From Reticulascus tulasneorum (taxonomy: Eukaryota; Ascomycota; Sordariomycetes; Glomerellales; Reticulascaceae): a DNA stretch of 64,000 bases. The stretch covers positions 62,001-126,000 of the forward strand of contig LSAX01000006.1 of the NCBI GenBank assembly GCA_001557505.1, written 5' to 3'. A program made the position numbers and the translations under genes. Below the pieces are notes generated by a model. It made no database searches and was not told the origin of the DNA. It saw only the letters and a program-made list of their open reading frames with translations. Positions 1 through 10,929 of this stretch are shown piece after piece (position 1 is the first letter of the stretch; each line of letters starts with the position of its first letter).

Positions 1-431
1 CACTGGAGGAAGTTCTGGACGTTGACTTGATCATTGCAGCGACGGGTTACCAGCGAAACTCACATGTGGATATGCTTCGGGACAGCTGGAACATGCTACC
101 TGAAGTGCCACCGGTGAGCAATGGGACTCGAGCTCCCGTTGATGGTTGGGAAATCTGCGAGGGCAACGTATCTTCTGGTTCAAGGAAACTGGAAGTGGGA
201 CGAGATTATCGAGTCCGATTTGCGCCTGGGGCAGTCGCACCGGACTCTGGAGTCTGGCTCCAAGGTTGCTGCGAAGCAACACATGGTGTAAGTACCAGTT
301 TCTGCTCCACAGCGAAGTCAAACTTGACCGTCTAACATCCATGGCAGCTCAGCGACAGTTTATTATCGGTTCTTGCCACAAGATCTGGAGAGATGGTGGA
401 GTCGATCTTCCCCTCACCAAAGAAAGTTTGA
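1..431 (+). CDS. sidA: L-ornithine N5-monooxygenase, 3' end (partial)
   Basis: This is the C-terminal part of a siderophore-pathway flavin enzyme that N5-hydroxylates L-ornithine with NADPH and O2, the first committed step of hydroxamate siderophore synthesis. The gene starts left of the window. The coding exons are 1-287 and 348-431, with a 60-nt GTAAGT...CAG intron. The frame reads DLIIAATGYQRN near the edge, the ATGY motif of the N-hydroxylating monooxygenase family, then GVWLQGCCEATHG. The second exon continues LSDSLLSVLATRSGEMVES and ends in a short PSPKKV tail. The join preserves frame and matches the family's C terminus. Its convergent neighbour is a Zn2Cys6 regulator 150 bp away. Expression is expected to respond to iron, but the promoter lies outside the window. 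Confidence 0.9.
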
Positions 432-584
432 ATCGTTCCCCAGTAAGGCTGTCTAACACACCTGACCTTGTCAGGCGAATGTGATGTTACGAGGCAAGTA
501 GAGACAAATCAGGCCGATTATGATGATAATGGACCTAGAAGAAAAGGATATAGCTTGGTGTTTAAAAGACTCTAGGTTTCGATT

Positions 585-2852
585 TCAGATGAGGTAATTA
601 CTGTACAGTTGCAAATCGTCGTTGTCCATCCACGTTACAAGCTCCTGATATAGAGCGTCACCCTCGTTCATCTGATAATGAAGACTCTGTCCTGGAGCAT
701 TTGCTTGCTCCGGCGGAGGGAGAACAGCAATGCCATGTGTGGGAAGCTTAAGCGACAAATCATCCGCTGCGGGCAGCTGTTGAGCGCTTCCTACCTGCTG
801 GTCCAGGGTCTGACCTCGCAATCGCTGGACCAATGATCTTAGATCTTGAAGCACTTTGGCGCAGTCCCGCGCATAGTTGCTTCCTGTTTTCGATTCCTCC
901 TCAAACACGTCGATCGCAAATATGACGTCCCCAGCATCTGTTGATGCCAGGTTTGAACAGACCAGCTCCTGCAACATGAGGATGATGGCTGCGTTGAAGA
1001 CGTAATGGAGGCCAGCCTGCAGCAGTTTCCGGGACTGATTCAAGCCCATGACCCACTTTGCGAGGTGTAGATTTCGGCGTGCCGCATCCGAACAGGCTCG
1101 GATGTGCGCGAGTTGCTCTGAATGCTCGATGTTCCATCGGCGAGTGATGTATTGTTCAGCAAACGCCTTCTTGACCGCAACAAAGAAGATCGGCCGAACG
1201 GCAAGCAACAGAAGCTGTGGCTTCCTTTAGCGTGGGGTCAATGAGGAAAGATGAGAGAGTAAGATTACCTGATTGTATGCCATGTGCAGAGCACAGCATG
1301 CGGGGTCTGTGCTCAAATGCTCAAACGGCATCTGCAAAGCAGGTGGAAGAGAGTTCAGCCACACTTCTAAGATCTGCATGGCTTTATCGACGTGTCGCAC
1401 AGCTCCGACCGGGTTATGCTCCCATGGGGCAACTCTGTAGGTGTTGCAGACAATATGACCGGAGATACGAGAAAGTTCAACATGTGCTCGTAGACCTGCT
1501 GCTGGAGGCAATGATCTGTGGCAAGTTAGATACGTAAGACCATCACACCACCAGGGAGTGGACAGGGTGCTTACGGGGCATCGCACGGTAGCGGAAGTCG
1601 AACTGCATCATCCAAGATCGTCGGTGGCCGCCCCATGAGACAGCTAAGCCACCTGTCGAGTATGTAGAGCGTCCAGAACACCCGTTTGCCTCTCTCGTCA
1701 ACCCAGCCTCTGTGGGCGCCGTGCATGATAGATATGTGCATGGCGACGCTCACGTACATGTATGCTGCATCCCGCCTATTCATCTCAATCAGATAAAATC
1801 CCATCAAAGCCAATACTGCCACATCACTGATGGTGTATCTGGTGATGTCAAGAGGGTTTCCCAGCAGCATCCTGGCCCTGGCGAAGTAGCCTTCTCCCAT
1901 ATGAGGGTCTGAATCGGAGTTCGAGACGCCACTTGCCGTTGCTTGGCAAGCCACCGCGAACGCAGTGTGGTAGAATGCCAAATGCCGGTACTTGTCCAAG
2001 TCAGGCACCTCGGGCGATGATATCATCGGATCAATGGGAACTGAGCTGAGATCGCCCCACCAGTAGATGCCTCCCGATGGAAAGTCGCCGTTCCCATCTT
2101 GAATAAAGTATCTGAGTTCAGCCAACATGACGGTCATCTCCGTCCGGGTGGGCAACCACAAAGGATCAACTTCGGGTTCGAACAGCGGACGTGAATCGAA
2201 CGTCTGGTAACGACCGAGCGATGCGAGGAAGGTTGAGCCGTTGTTTGAGTTCGAAGGCCAGGGTTCATTGAATGCAAGTGGAAATACGGTGGTCATGAAC
2301 TCCTTGAGGTAATCCAAGAATGTGGCGCCTGATGTCTCCCCGAGATATCTAGCATTGCCATCAGGGTCGTGTAGTAGCCGTCCCTCGGTCGTCTCCGAGT
2401 CGTCTTCGCTCGTGGCATCCCTTCTCGAATGGACAGATGACTCCGCGGATGGGGCGAATGGCTCAACCTGTTGCAGAAGCTCGTGCCGGCTTGCGATGTC
2501 TGGGACAGCTTCCTGCAAGCATTTTTCTAGAGCATCGCACTTTCTCTTCAGTTCATCGAGTTCAGATCGAGAGATGGAAACCTTTTCAACGGGAGCGGGA
2601 TACTGGCAGTCACGCGACGAAGTGCTGCACTGGCGACACGGCCTCTCCCCAGAGCACTTGATTCGCCGAACATTACAGTTGTTGCACCTGAGAAAGCCAT
2701 GTGAGTATGAGTACCAAGATCAGCAAGACGAAATGGCGCGATACTCACGCGGTGGAGACGCGTTTCCTCTGTTCTGGAGCTACTCTGTGCCGTCGCGGAT
2801 TGACGGGTAGCCGTTGTGAGGGGCGCCGGCTGGCTGTTTCTGCGGGCTGCAT
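585..2852 (-). CDS. Zn2Cys6 fungal-specific transcription factor
   Basis: The model has four exons on the minus strand: 2749-2852, 1575-2687, 1269-1515 and 585-1214. They total 2094 nt, about 697 aa, and all joins are in phase. Splicing exon 1 to exon 2 creates a perfect binuclear cluster at about residues 36-62 (C-x2-C-x6-C-x5-C-x2-C-x6-C), preceded by a basic QRKRVSTA stretch and followed by a short coiled-coil linker (ELDELKRKCDALEKCL). The middle holds the fungal_trans regulatory region, with ...GKRVFWTLYILDRWLSCLMG, the usual conserved box. It is a nuclear DNA-binding regulator with an unknown target. It sits between sidA and the amidase/transporter genes, so it may regulate either. An upstream in-frame Met at 3056 exists, but the extension is not protein-like, so the start at 2852 was preferred. 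Confidence 0.88.
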
Positions 2853-3682
2853 CCTGGTGGCTGTAGTGAGCTCGGCGGGGGCTGCATGCCACAAATTGTC
2901 TGGCCAGGCCCAGGCGAATGTCCCTCGGTCCTGAGCTCGTAACAGGTGGCGGCGTCGTTGGATTGTTTCCGTGATGGAGTAATGTGATATTATAATCGCT
3001 GCCACCCAGCGCGCCGTCGGGAGCCTTGAGGTCTGCCTGCATGCTAAGACGGCCATGACGACAGGCGCTCAGCTGCCCGTCTCATGAAAATTAATCCCAG
3101 TACCAGGTATGTCACTCGGTTTCCAGGTTGAAGGCATGGGAGCGATGCAGCCTGGGATCTTCACCCCCTCCCAACTTTCCCCAATCCCATGTTTGTCCCT
3201 AATAAACGGCTGGTGCATTAGGCAAATTGAGGGGGTGGCATGAATGTTAAAAATAGCTAAGCCTAGTCAGTAGCCAGCCTGTGAGAGCCCAGAAACAGGG
3301 GCGAGGAGGGGGGTGGAACAGCCACCCAACCCGTCTAATGTAGCACTGGGGCTGCAGATTAGCATCGCAGCAGACTCTGATGGAGTGCAAACTGTGTGCC
3401 AGGGACCAGGGCCAATTTTCGCAGCTGCATTGGAATAAATTCCGCTCTCTGTTGGAGATTGGGTTGTTGTGTTCTCAAGCGGCGCAAAGAGTCCTCTAGC
3501 CCAGCCAAAGCACTAACTAAATACCTTGGTAAGGTAGGTTGTTTGGTGGAACTGCCAACTAAGTTCAGTATTGCTGTTGCTGCAAATAATTAACCCGTTG
3601 TCCGGGCTGCCCAGGCTCTCAGACAAAACGGCCCAAACACCATGTTTTGTCACGTCGCCAGGCCAAAAGGCACAATTGCTTC
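2853..3682. other. intergenic: upstream region of the Zn2Cys6 gene
   Basis: About 830 bp lie between the regulator's start and the stop of the amidase gene. This space should hold the regulator's promoter and 5' leader. No further coding sequence, RNA gene or clear repeat was seen. Confidence 0.6.
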
Positions 3683-5623
3683 CTAAAAATCTTTATGACC
3701 CATCAACAATGCAGGCTTCTCGATGGCCGGAAATGTTGCATGGAATGCGCCCATGAACCTGAGCAACAAGTCCACGCTTCCCCCACGAGCAACCACGAAG
3801 AATCCAAATGGCTCGCTGTTGTTCTCCAGGTTACCCAGCGGGACAGTGCCAATAGGCCAGCCAGCACAAGCTGCAAAAGCCACCATCGTAGATCCCGACG
3901 AGCTCAGAATAATATCCAAGCCGCATTCCTGCATCACCTTGTCCAGCCCATCTATTCCAGCCAATCTTCGGAGCTCTGATTTAGCTTGCTGTCTCTCTTC
4001 TTCACCCAGGTTGCTTTGTAACGCTGCGTCAAGTTCAGTCTGTGTCGTGAATGCTGTTTTCAGCGTCAGCGTCGCCAGTTACCGCTGGGAATCCGCGGCC
4101 ATCGAAAACCTACGCTCTGGAAGAGCAACATCCGCATGCTTCTCATTCCATGCTACGATGTCTTCCAAGTCGGAGACCCCTTTCGTGTCATGAAAGTTCC
4201 TGATAAACTTTGCCACCTGCCTTGGGAACTCGCGATCTGTAATTCCCATCAGAACTGGAAATGTCACTCTGAGCACATCTAGAATCAGGGAACCTACAAG
4301 CCACCGTTGTGAGACTCTGTCCGTTATAAATCAATGTTCCGGCTTCTGGGGCCTTGAGTGGGTAGACAGTGCGTGCGCCTGCATCTTTCATCCTGTTGAC
4401 TGCTTGCGTATATGCTGCCCGCTATTGTCATGTAAGCTACCGTGTAGTAAGTCCTCAGCAAGTGGTTTCGGTGCTCTTTACCACACTAGGTCGAGTCCAT
4501 TTCTCCAAGCTGCCGCTATGGATTCCCCATGCGATATCGACAACGCCAATAGAGAGATCGGTCCAGTCCCCGCTAAGGTCTGCTTGCGGAAAGCTACTCC
4601 GAGCATCTGGCTTGAGAATGATTTGCGAGAGTTGGACGAGGTCAGCCGGATCTCTTGCCATGACCCCGAGACCATCGTAACTCTCACTCAGCGCGAAAAT
4701 CCCGTCAATAGACGCCAATTCTGGCGTCAACTTGATGGCATACAAGCCAGACAGGCTCGCTGGAAATACAGTGGATCCAGTAGTCTCAGTTCCAAGGGCG
4801 AGCGGGCAGAATCCCGCCGCAATCGCGACTGCAGATCCTGACGAAGAGCCTCCTGGTGTCTGTTATTCATGTCAGCATGGCTTAGAGAGGGTGATGAGAA
4901 ACACTACCGGTTGTTCAAGTTCTGTGAGACTGCTACGCTGGTAAGCAGACTTCGTCTGTCCACCGTACGCACTCCAGCCTATTGGTGTGTTGTTGGATCT
5001 GCAAGCATCAGCCTTCTGATCGCGCAATATCGCCTTATCGAAAGTACTTCAAGCCAACAAACTCCTATGACGATGTAAGTTGGCAAAAGTCGAAACGCGT
5101 GTAAGCTCGCGCCTACCGTCATATTGCTTTTCCCCAAAATGATAAGGCCCGCGTCAAGCAGCTACTTAAGTTAGATCTTGATGCATATTCGCGCGACTTC
5201 AATCGGTCGTAACTCACCTGGTCTATGACTTGGGCATTCTTGGATGTCCGCATTGATGCAAAAACGAATGACCCGACGGTCGTAGGCATCCCTAAGGCCC
5301 GGCTAGTGAGTATTGCGTCCTACCAGTACTTAGTACAGCCCCAGGTTATCATCGACATGATGACTGTCTACTTTAACCACGATGGGGATACCATGCAGGC
5401 TACTTCGCAGCCATCCCGCTTCCCTCTCTCTGTCCAATTGTGCAGCCCGATCAAGAACCATCTCGTCAGGAGAGACAGAAAGGAGCGCATTGAGGGATTC
5501 GTTATGCTTGGAGATCTGCTCCAGGGATGCCCTCACAAGGTCGACGCTAGTCACCGAACCGCAGCGAAGCCTCTGTTGCAGCTGGGTTGCAGTACAGCCA
5601 ACAATATCGTGCAATGAGTCCAT
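3683..5623 (-). CDS. amidase signature family hydrolase
   Basis: Nine exons on the minus strand: 5372-5623, 5218-5319, 5117-5161, 5048-5064, 4908-4998, 4482-4859, 4298-4421, 4114-4236 and 3683-4053. They total 1503 nt, 500 aa, the usual length for fungal amidases. Spliced landmarks are HGIPIVVKDAI (catalytic Lys84), LGMPTTVGSF, AGLIILGKSNMTEF, GWSAYGGQTKSAY, GGSSSGSA (cis-Ser174), GTETTGST (nucleophile Ser198, 24 residues later as in the family) and AGWPIGTVPLGNL with PFGFFVVARGG near the end. The complete Lys-Ser-Ser triad predicts an active cytosolic amide hydrolase; the substrate is unknown. Exon 4 is only 17 nt. In any single frame the gene looks shattered, but every join is in phase, so it is not a pseudogene. 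It is divergent from the Nudix/IF-2B fusion gene, with a shared 393-bp promoter. Confidence 0.9.
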
Positions 5624-6016
5624 AATGACGTGATAAACCCGTACCGTTGAACGGTTCTTCAAGATAGCAAGTATCGCCGAGTCTTCCTGTTAATTTATTG
5701 CATGCCCGAGTCGAAAAAACGGATGGCGAGGTTGATAAAAGAGCTGTGAACAGGCTGCTGCCGTTGGGTATCTTCAGAAATGATTGGCTTGTAGTCCCTC
5801 GCTTAGATGCCGTTTTTGCCAACGCGGAAAGCTTCGGCCTGCCTGGTTCCCAATCACCACTCTCATCTAGGTACCCTTAACCCATGCTCCATTCAAATCA
5901 GGTCAAGGCGAATGGACGGCCATCTCAATACCTTTGGTTTGGTTTTCGTTGCTCAAAGTGTATCTTGGACACTAGCCGCGTAGTATTCTTTATTTTCTCA
6001 GCTCTGTATTTCGACA
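5624..6016. promoter_or_regulatory. shared divergent promoter, amidase / Nudix-IF-2B gene
   Basis: This 393-bp space separates two head-to-head start codons (5623 minus and 6017 plus) and must contain both promoters. It suggests co-regulation. No specific operator could be identified by eye. Confidence 0.55.
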
Positions 6017-7698
6017 ATGGCATCTCCAAAGCAGGACCCATTAACCCGGCGTTCAGTCGTGTCCTCCTTCATTTTCAGGCTCGTACCGGATTCAGCGCCG
6101 GTGGTAGCGCTTTTCCGCCGGAGCAGCAAAGTGAGAACCTACCAGTATGTGAAACATATTTCGATCCTAGGCACCAATGCAGTATTCACCGCGGCCACGC
6201 ACAAGAAATATGGACAATTTATTTCGAAACGCTGGCACGAGAAGTATCTGACAAGTTTAGGCATCGACTAGCCCCAATATCCGGTAACATTGAGCAGGAC
6301 GACCACTCCCCTGTGGCTGCCGCCTGGAGAGAGCTGAGGGAAGAAACAACTCTGACGCCGAGCTCTGTGGACCTGTTACGCCAGGGTAAACATTACTCCT
6401 TTGTGGATGAGAGTATCGGGCGAGAATGGACTGTTTACCCCTTTGCCTTTGGCTTAAAATCCGGCGAGGTCGATAGCTGCATTCAAATCAACTGGGAGCA
6501 TGAAGGCTGGTCCTGGTTCGACCCATATGCTGTTACCGATTCGGAAAAGTTTGGCGGCGTACCACACTTAGCTGAGAGCCTACGTCGTGCCTGGGTTGAG
6601 CTTGAACTTGGAAGCTATAAAGGCAGAATCCTTTCTGATGCTCTTCTGATTCTCAAGAATGACCACGAAAGCGGGGCGAGGCAATTAGCTGGGAGAGCCC
6701 TTGAAGTCCTTTTGCATCTCGCAATCAACGAAAACGGAACATCATTTAGTCAATGGTGGAGAAATATGCGTCTGATAGGATGGCATTTGTGGAAAAACGG
6801 TCGTGAGACCATGGGGGCAGCTATCTTGAACGTTGTCATCAGGTCCCTGACAATAATGGAGGCCAGAGATCGCTCAGGCAAGACTCAGCTGTTACCATCA
6901 TACCTCGATGCCATATCTACCGATCTACGTGGATATGCCATGCAACGGATAGAATTCGTCATTGGCATTTGGGAAGCGTTCAAGACATTTCTAGAACGCA
7001 ATTTTTCAGAGGCAACTATGATCACCATCCTCACCCTCTCCTCGAGCTCTACAATCCTCGAATGCTTAGCAAAGGCCGTTACAGTCTACGACTCTGCTTT
7101 TGATATTCGGATTCTTGAATCGCGGCCAAAGTTTGAGGGCGTTTCTATGGCGTCCAAGTTAGTGAAAGTGATACAAGAAACCAATGCGAGATATAACAGC
7201 CCAGTTAAGATCTCCATTTTCACGGACGCTTCCGCTGCGATAGCCAGCAAGGATGTTGATATTTTGCTTCTCGGCGCCGATATCATCAGTGCGGATGGGG
7301 CAGTAAGCAACAAAACTGGGTCTCTTCCGGCAGTGCTTTGTACCAAGACGGTGTCTCCCGCGGCCAAGGTAGTTGTTTTGGCGGAGAAGGAGAAAGTTCT
7401 TCCATATTCCCCGCCTGGCCCGGAAGATAATGATCCCCAGGAGCTACTTAATGGCTGGATTGCAGACCCCGATCTGGGGGAATACACTTCTACGCTTACT
7501 GCCGTCCTGGACGGGACATTAGCCCTCTCCAAGAGTAGAATATTGGATCTTGAAGTCAGTAATACTTACTTCGAGTGGATACCGTCTGATATGATTGATG
7601 GATATATATTCGAGGATGGTCAGAAATCTTCCGCTGACGTTGCAAGACTTGCGGAGACATTCCGGCGCGACGCGGATCGGTTCTTCTCGGACCTTTGA
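6017..7698 (+). CDS. Nudix hydrolase / IF-2B-like fusion protein
   Basis: Two exons, 6017-6144 and 6261-7698 (GTATGT...TTTAG intron), give 521 aa. The N-terminal third is a Nudix fold: SVVSSFIFRL, VALFRRSSKVRTYQHRLAPI, and a Nudix box at about residues 51-74 ending AAAWRELREETTL, one residue longer than the canonical spacing. Nudix enzymes cleave nucleoside diphosphates linked to another moiety. The C-terminal half resembles the eIF2B alpha/beta/delta, MtnA and ribose-1,5-bisphosphate isomerase superfamily: ESRPKFEGVSMASKL, FTDASAAIASKDVDILLLGA and GAVSNKTGSLPAVLC. The start at 6017 was chosen because its frame, after splicing, supplies the Nudix beta strand. A longer unspliced frame from 5884 lacks it. 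The combination suggests sugar-phosphate or nucleotide salvage rather than translation, which is inference. It converges on the transporter gene with a 51-bp gap. Confidence 0.85.
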
Positions 7699-7749
7699 GG
7701 TGTAGAATAACACAACTTTCAGTTGATATGATTTAAAGCTCAGATATCA

Positions 7750-9709
7750 TCACAAGCCGTATATAAACGTCCATTTCTTGTCCGCATATCGCGTGTCATC
7801 AGTTCGCTCCCTCTCGATGCCATCTTGGCTCGTATGCATCAAGATCGCCATCTTCTTCCTATTCACTGCAGCCAGTGTGAATCTATATGACAAATATCCG
7901 GCTAGAGCTGCAGCAACAAATCCCAGCGTAGCGTAAAATGGGATTTTGTAGCCTGGACGAAACTCTTCACGGTACAGCTGAGAACCAATGACGCCAGCGA
8001 GGTTGCCGAAGCCGTTGACGCCAATGACAAGCGATCTTTTCCCTGGCTCTAAATGACAGATTAGGACATGATGTAATTGTATTCCATGAGACTTACCAGG
8101 CGTGTTTCCGCTTAGCCATGCCACCGTGAGCGGCGCTGAAACATAGCTTCCAAACAATAGAATGCAGAGCCCAGCATACTTGCTGCCGTTTGACGTCACG
8201 GTCAATGTGATGACCAGCCCAACCAAAGCAATGAGGATGCCTATGACAATGTGATAGCCTCTTTCCTTTCTGTTTGAAATTTCAGTAAGAATCGGACCAC
8301 CTTTTTACGACGCCGTAGGCTTACCTGTGATCCGAGCTAAGCGCAAACAAATAGAGGCCAGCAGCGCCACAGACATACGGTGGTACGGACATCTGAACAA
8401 AGTAATCTGTAAGCTTAGACATCGGATGTTCTTATTTCAACTGCTTACCAGATTCGCTTGGATCGATGAGTAGCCTAGCCCTTGGACAACGAGCGGCAGA
8501 AATACCGAGAAAGCTTGGCCAGGCACACTGGCACATATGTTGAATATCAGAACGTACCAAAGCTTCCAGTCCTTGCCGGTTTCAATGACATCTCTCCTGG
8601 TTAGACGCTCTTTTTCAACACCATCGTCTCCATACGAATGCTTGACGTAAAGTGCATTGTCTAGCCTGATACGCTCGGCTGCAAATTTTCGATCGTCCTC
8701 TGTCAAGAACCAAGCAGATCCTGGGCCAACTGGCAGAAATACCCAGGCCACTAGTGCCATCAAGCACGTGAGAGCACCCTCAATTATGAAAAGGTACTGC
8801 CAATTCTTGAGCGGACGATCTCTTAAATGGAATACGCCGTAGGCTAATGATCGTTAGCAAGGCCATTGTCACAGGTGGAAAGTTATACATATTGCGCCCG
8901 AAAATGCGCCAGCTATGGCGTATTGGCCATAAAATAGGCCTACTCGAACGGCAAGATCAAATCGGCAATAAAAGAACGACAGGTACGCAACCGCTGTGGG
9001 ATAAAATCCAGCCTCAAACGCACCAATCAGTAGCCGAGTCGCAATCAATCCGTCTACAACAATCAGTCCACGGTTGTTCTGTTATTAAGGCGCGGTAACA
9101 GCTTACTCCGACCTTTGATATAAGCTTGGGTAATGGTAACGATGCCCCAACCGAGCTTGCAATGAGAATGAGCTTCAACTTTGACACAATAGGAATACGC
9201 ACAAACCATCATTATCGGGATCCAATGTTTAGCGCCTAGCCATCTGCCGATAGCTGCAGAAGGAGGCTGGAACAATACGAAGGTGATGAAGAAGAGGGAG
9301 ACTGCCAGATTTAAGTCATCTGGCGCAGCGCCGATGTCTGCGGTGAACCCTGCTCCATGTCAGTCTGCTGTTTCATGTCTTGAGATGGGTCTCAATGACA
9401 CACACCCTGGGTTTGCGCGTTGCCCACGTTGCCCCTATCGAGACCATTGAAGAGGTACAGGAGAGATAGGAGAGGCAGCAATGCAATGTCCATCTTGCGG
9501 TTGACGCGACGATTTCTTACCAACTCGTCAGTTTGCGGCTCATGCCCTACTGGTGATTGGGTCTTGCCATGAGCTGATGGCGAGAGATAGTCGATGGCAG
9601 AGACGTGAGTCTCGCTATACGGGGTAGCAGCCAGGCGACCCATATCTTCAGAATCATATCGATGCGGTCCAGGAGCCTTCGGTGGTTGGTGGGTGTTAGA
9701 TTTCTCCAT
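7750..9709 (-). CDS. MFS transporter, anion:cation symporter (DAL5/allantoate permease-like)
   Basis: Eight exons on the minus strand: 9406-9709, 9207-9349, 9107-9155, 8889-9053, 8449-8843, 8325-8392, 8097-8269 and 7750-8048. They total 1596 nt, 531 aa, all in phase. A hydrophilic N-terminal tail of about 75 residues precedes the first membrane segment (MDIALLPLLSLLYLFNGLDR). The ACS-family landmarks NVGNAQTQGFTADIGA, LFFITFVLFQPPSAAIGRWLG and ATRLLIGAFEAGFYPTAVAY follow. The large cytoplasmic loop and the C-terminal six-helix half (GPGSAWFLTEDDRKFAAERI; VNGFGNLAGVIGSQLY) are complete. The family imports small organic anions such as allantoate, nicotinate, pantothenate or biotin; the cargo cannot be read from sequence. 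Being next to an amidase and a Nudix/IF-2B enzyme, it may import an amide or nucleoside-type compound. Confidence 0.9.
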
Positions 9710-10929
9710 TATTGGACGTTGTCGGATTCAATCCGAAGATAGAAAGGAAACATTGCCTCACGATCACATTGTTATGGTGGAGAAATCATCGGGCTATTTT
9801 CTGCCTCACGGATGGGGGAAATAAGCACCGGTGTTTAACTGCCCGGCCAGGATGCGGCTTACTCCTGGTCATGGTGTTTGCCGCCACGATCCAGATCTCG
9901 GTACCTCGCAGAATGTCATACAGTTCAGCTGCGCCTTGAATTGGCATCTAGCCGGCGTGATGCGATTCCGTTCTTGGTTAGCAAGCGTTGAACCGGGTAC
10001 GTTAACCTCGGACATGCGCCACAGTTAGATCCAACGCCTCCTTGGCAAGTTTCACCCCTATTAAAGGGCGATCGATGAGACTGGCCACTGGAGGATGAAA
10101 ACTTGGGGCTTCAATCGAGCTACCCCCTTGCCCTTCCCACTCGTTCCAGCGCTTGCCGAAGAAAGACTGTCAAACACTTGCCGTAGAAATAGAGATGATG
10201 ACCGATCTGCCTAGACAGCCGAGGCGGCCGATTTTTCGCAAGCATGGTGCATGCCTGATCCCGATGTTCAGCTCAGCCATGGCGCTGGTAGATACAAGCG
10301 GCTTGGAGAGGGACATGAACAACAAAATTCTCCCCGATCCAAGAATCTCAAGTCCATCGTTGAGGAAAGTTGAAGATCAGCGATCTGGATCGCGGAGTCG
10401 AAGTCCAGATCACACTGTTATCCACCAACGTTCAATTAGGCATGCAGCATGGGGCCTGTGCGCCCCCACTAAGTGACGCCAAATCAGGCTAGGATGGCGA
10501 TAGCCAGCCAACTCGGACTGCTGCAATGAGTATGTGGGAGACCTCGCACCATGCACCACTTTTGTCTATCACACTTCGGATACGGTACCACCTACTCTGC
10601 TGGCGGTCGCCCTTCTTTTGAGCATCCCGAAAGCTAGAGTTCCAAATTTGGAGCTCTCTAATTGGATATCGGACTGCATCTCGTGTTGATATCTTATGAA
10701 AGCGGATGGGTACAGTACCCAACCACGACCCGGGCGCGCTCGAGTCGTAGATCTCAGGCCCATATCTATCCGATGACGTCTAAAATCCTCCCCGTCGATC
10801 TATCGGTCCCATTTTGACTTCTTCTCACTTCCAAAAGCGGTGGGTTACTGTGACAAACACCCTGCTTCTCAGCCTCAGTCTCGGCTTACCCGACTCCCCT
10901 TGCTAGTGCAATTTGCACATAGGCGCAGC
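9710..10929. other. intergenic: divergent promoter region, transporter / glycosidase-like gene
   Basis: These 1.2 kb between two head-to-head starts (9709 minus and 10930 plus) contain no convincing coding sequence. Short open frames here lack family similarity or codon continuity. It should carry the promoters of both genes. Confidence 0.5.

Noticed and set aside
2853..3056. N-terminal extension of the Zn2Cys6 regulator to the Met at 3056
   Set aside because: The extra 68 residues are not protein-like and precede the usual short basic region. The Met at 2852 is better placed.
3683..5623. Amidase gene as a decayed pseudogene, because fragments lie in several frames with stops
   Set aside because: Eight canonical introns restore a full 500-aa frame with the complete Lys-Ser-Ser triad, and every phase agrees.
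5884..6260. Start of the Nudix fusion gene at 5884 in the long unspliced frame
   Set aside because: That frame lacks the Nudix N-terminal strand. The ATG at 6017 with a 116-nt intron restores the family sequence and ties in phase.
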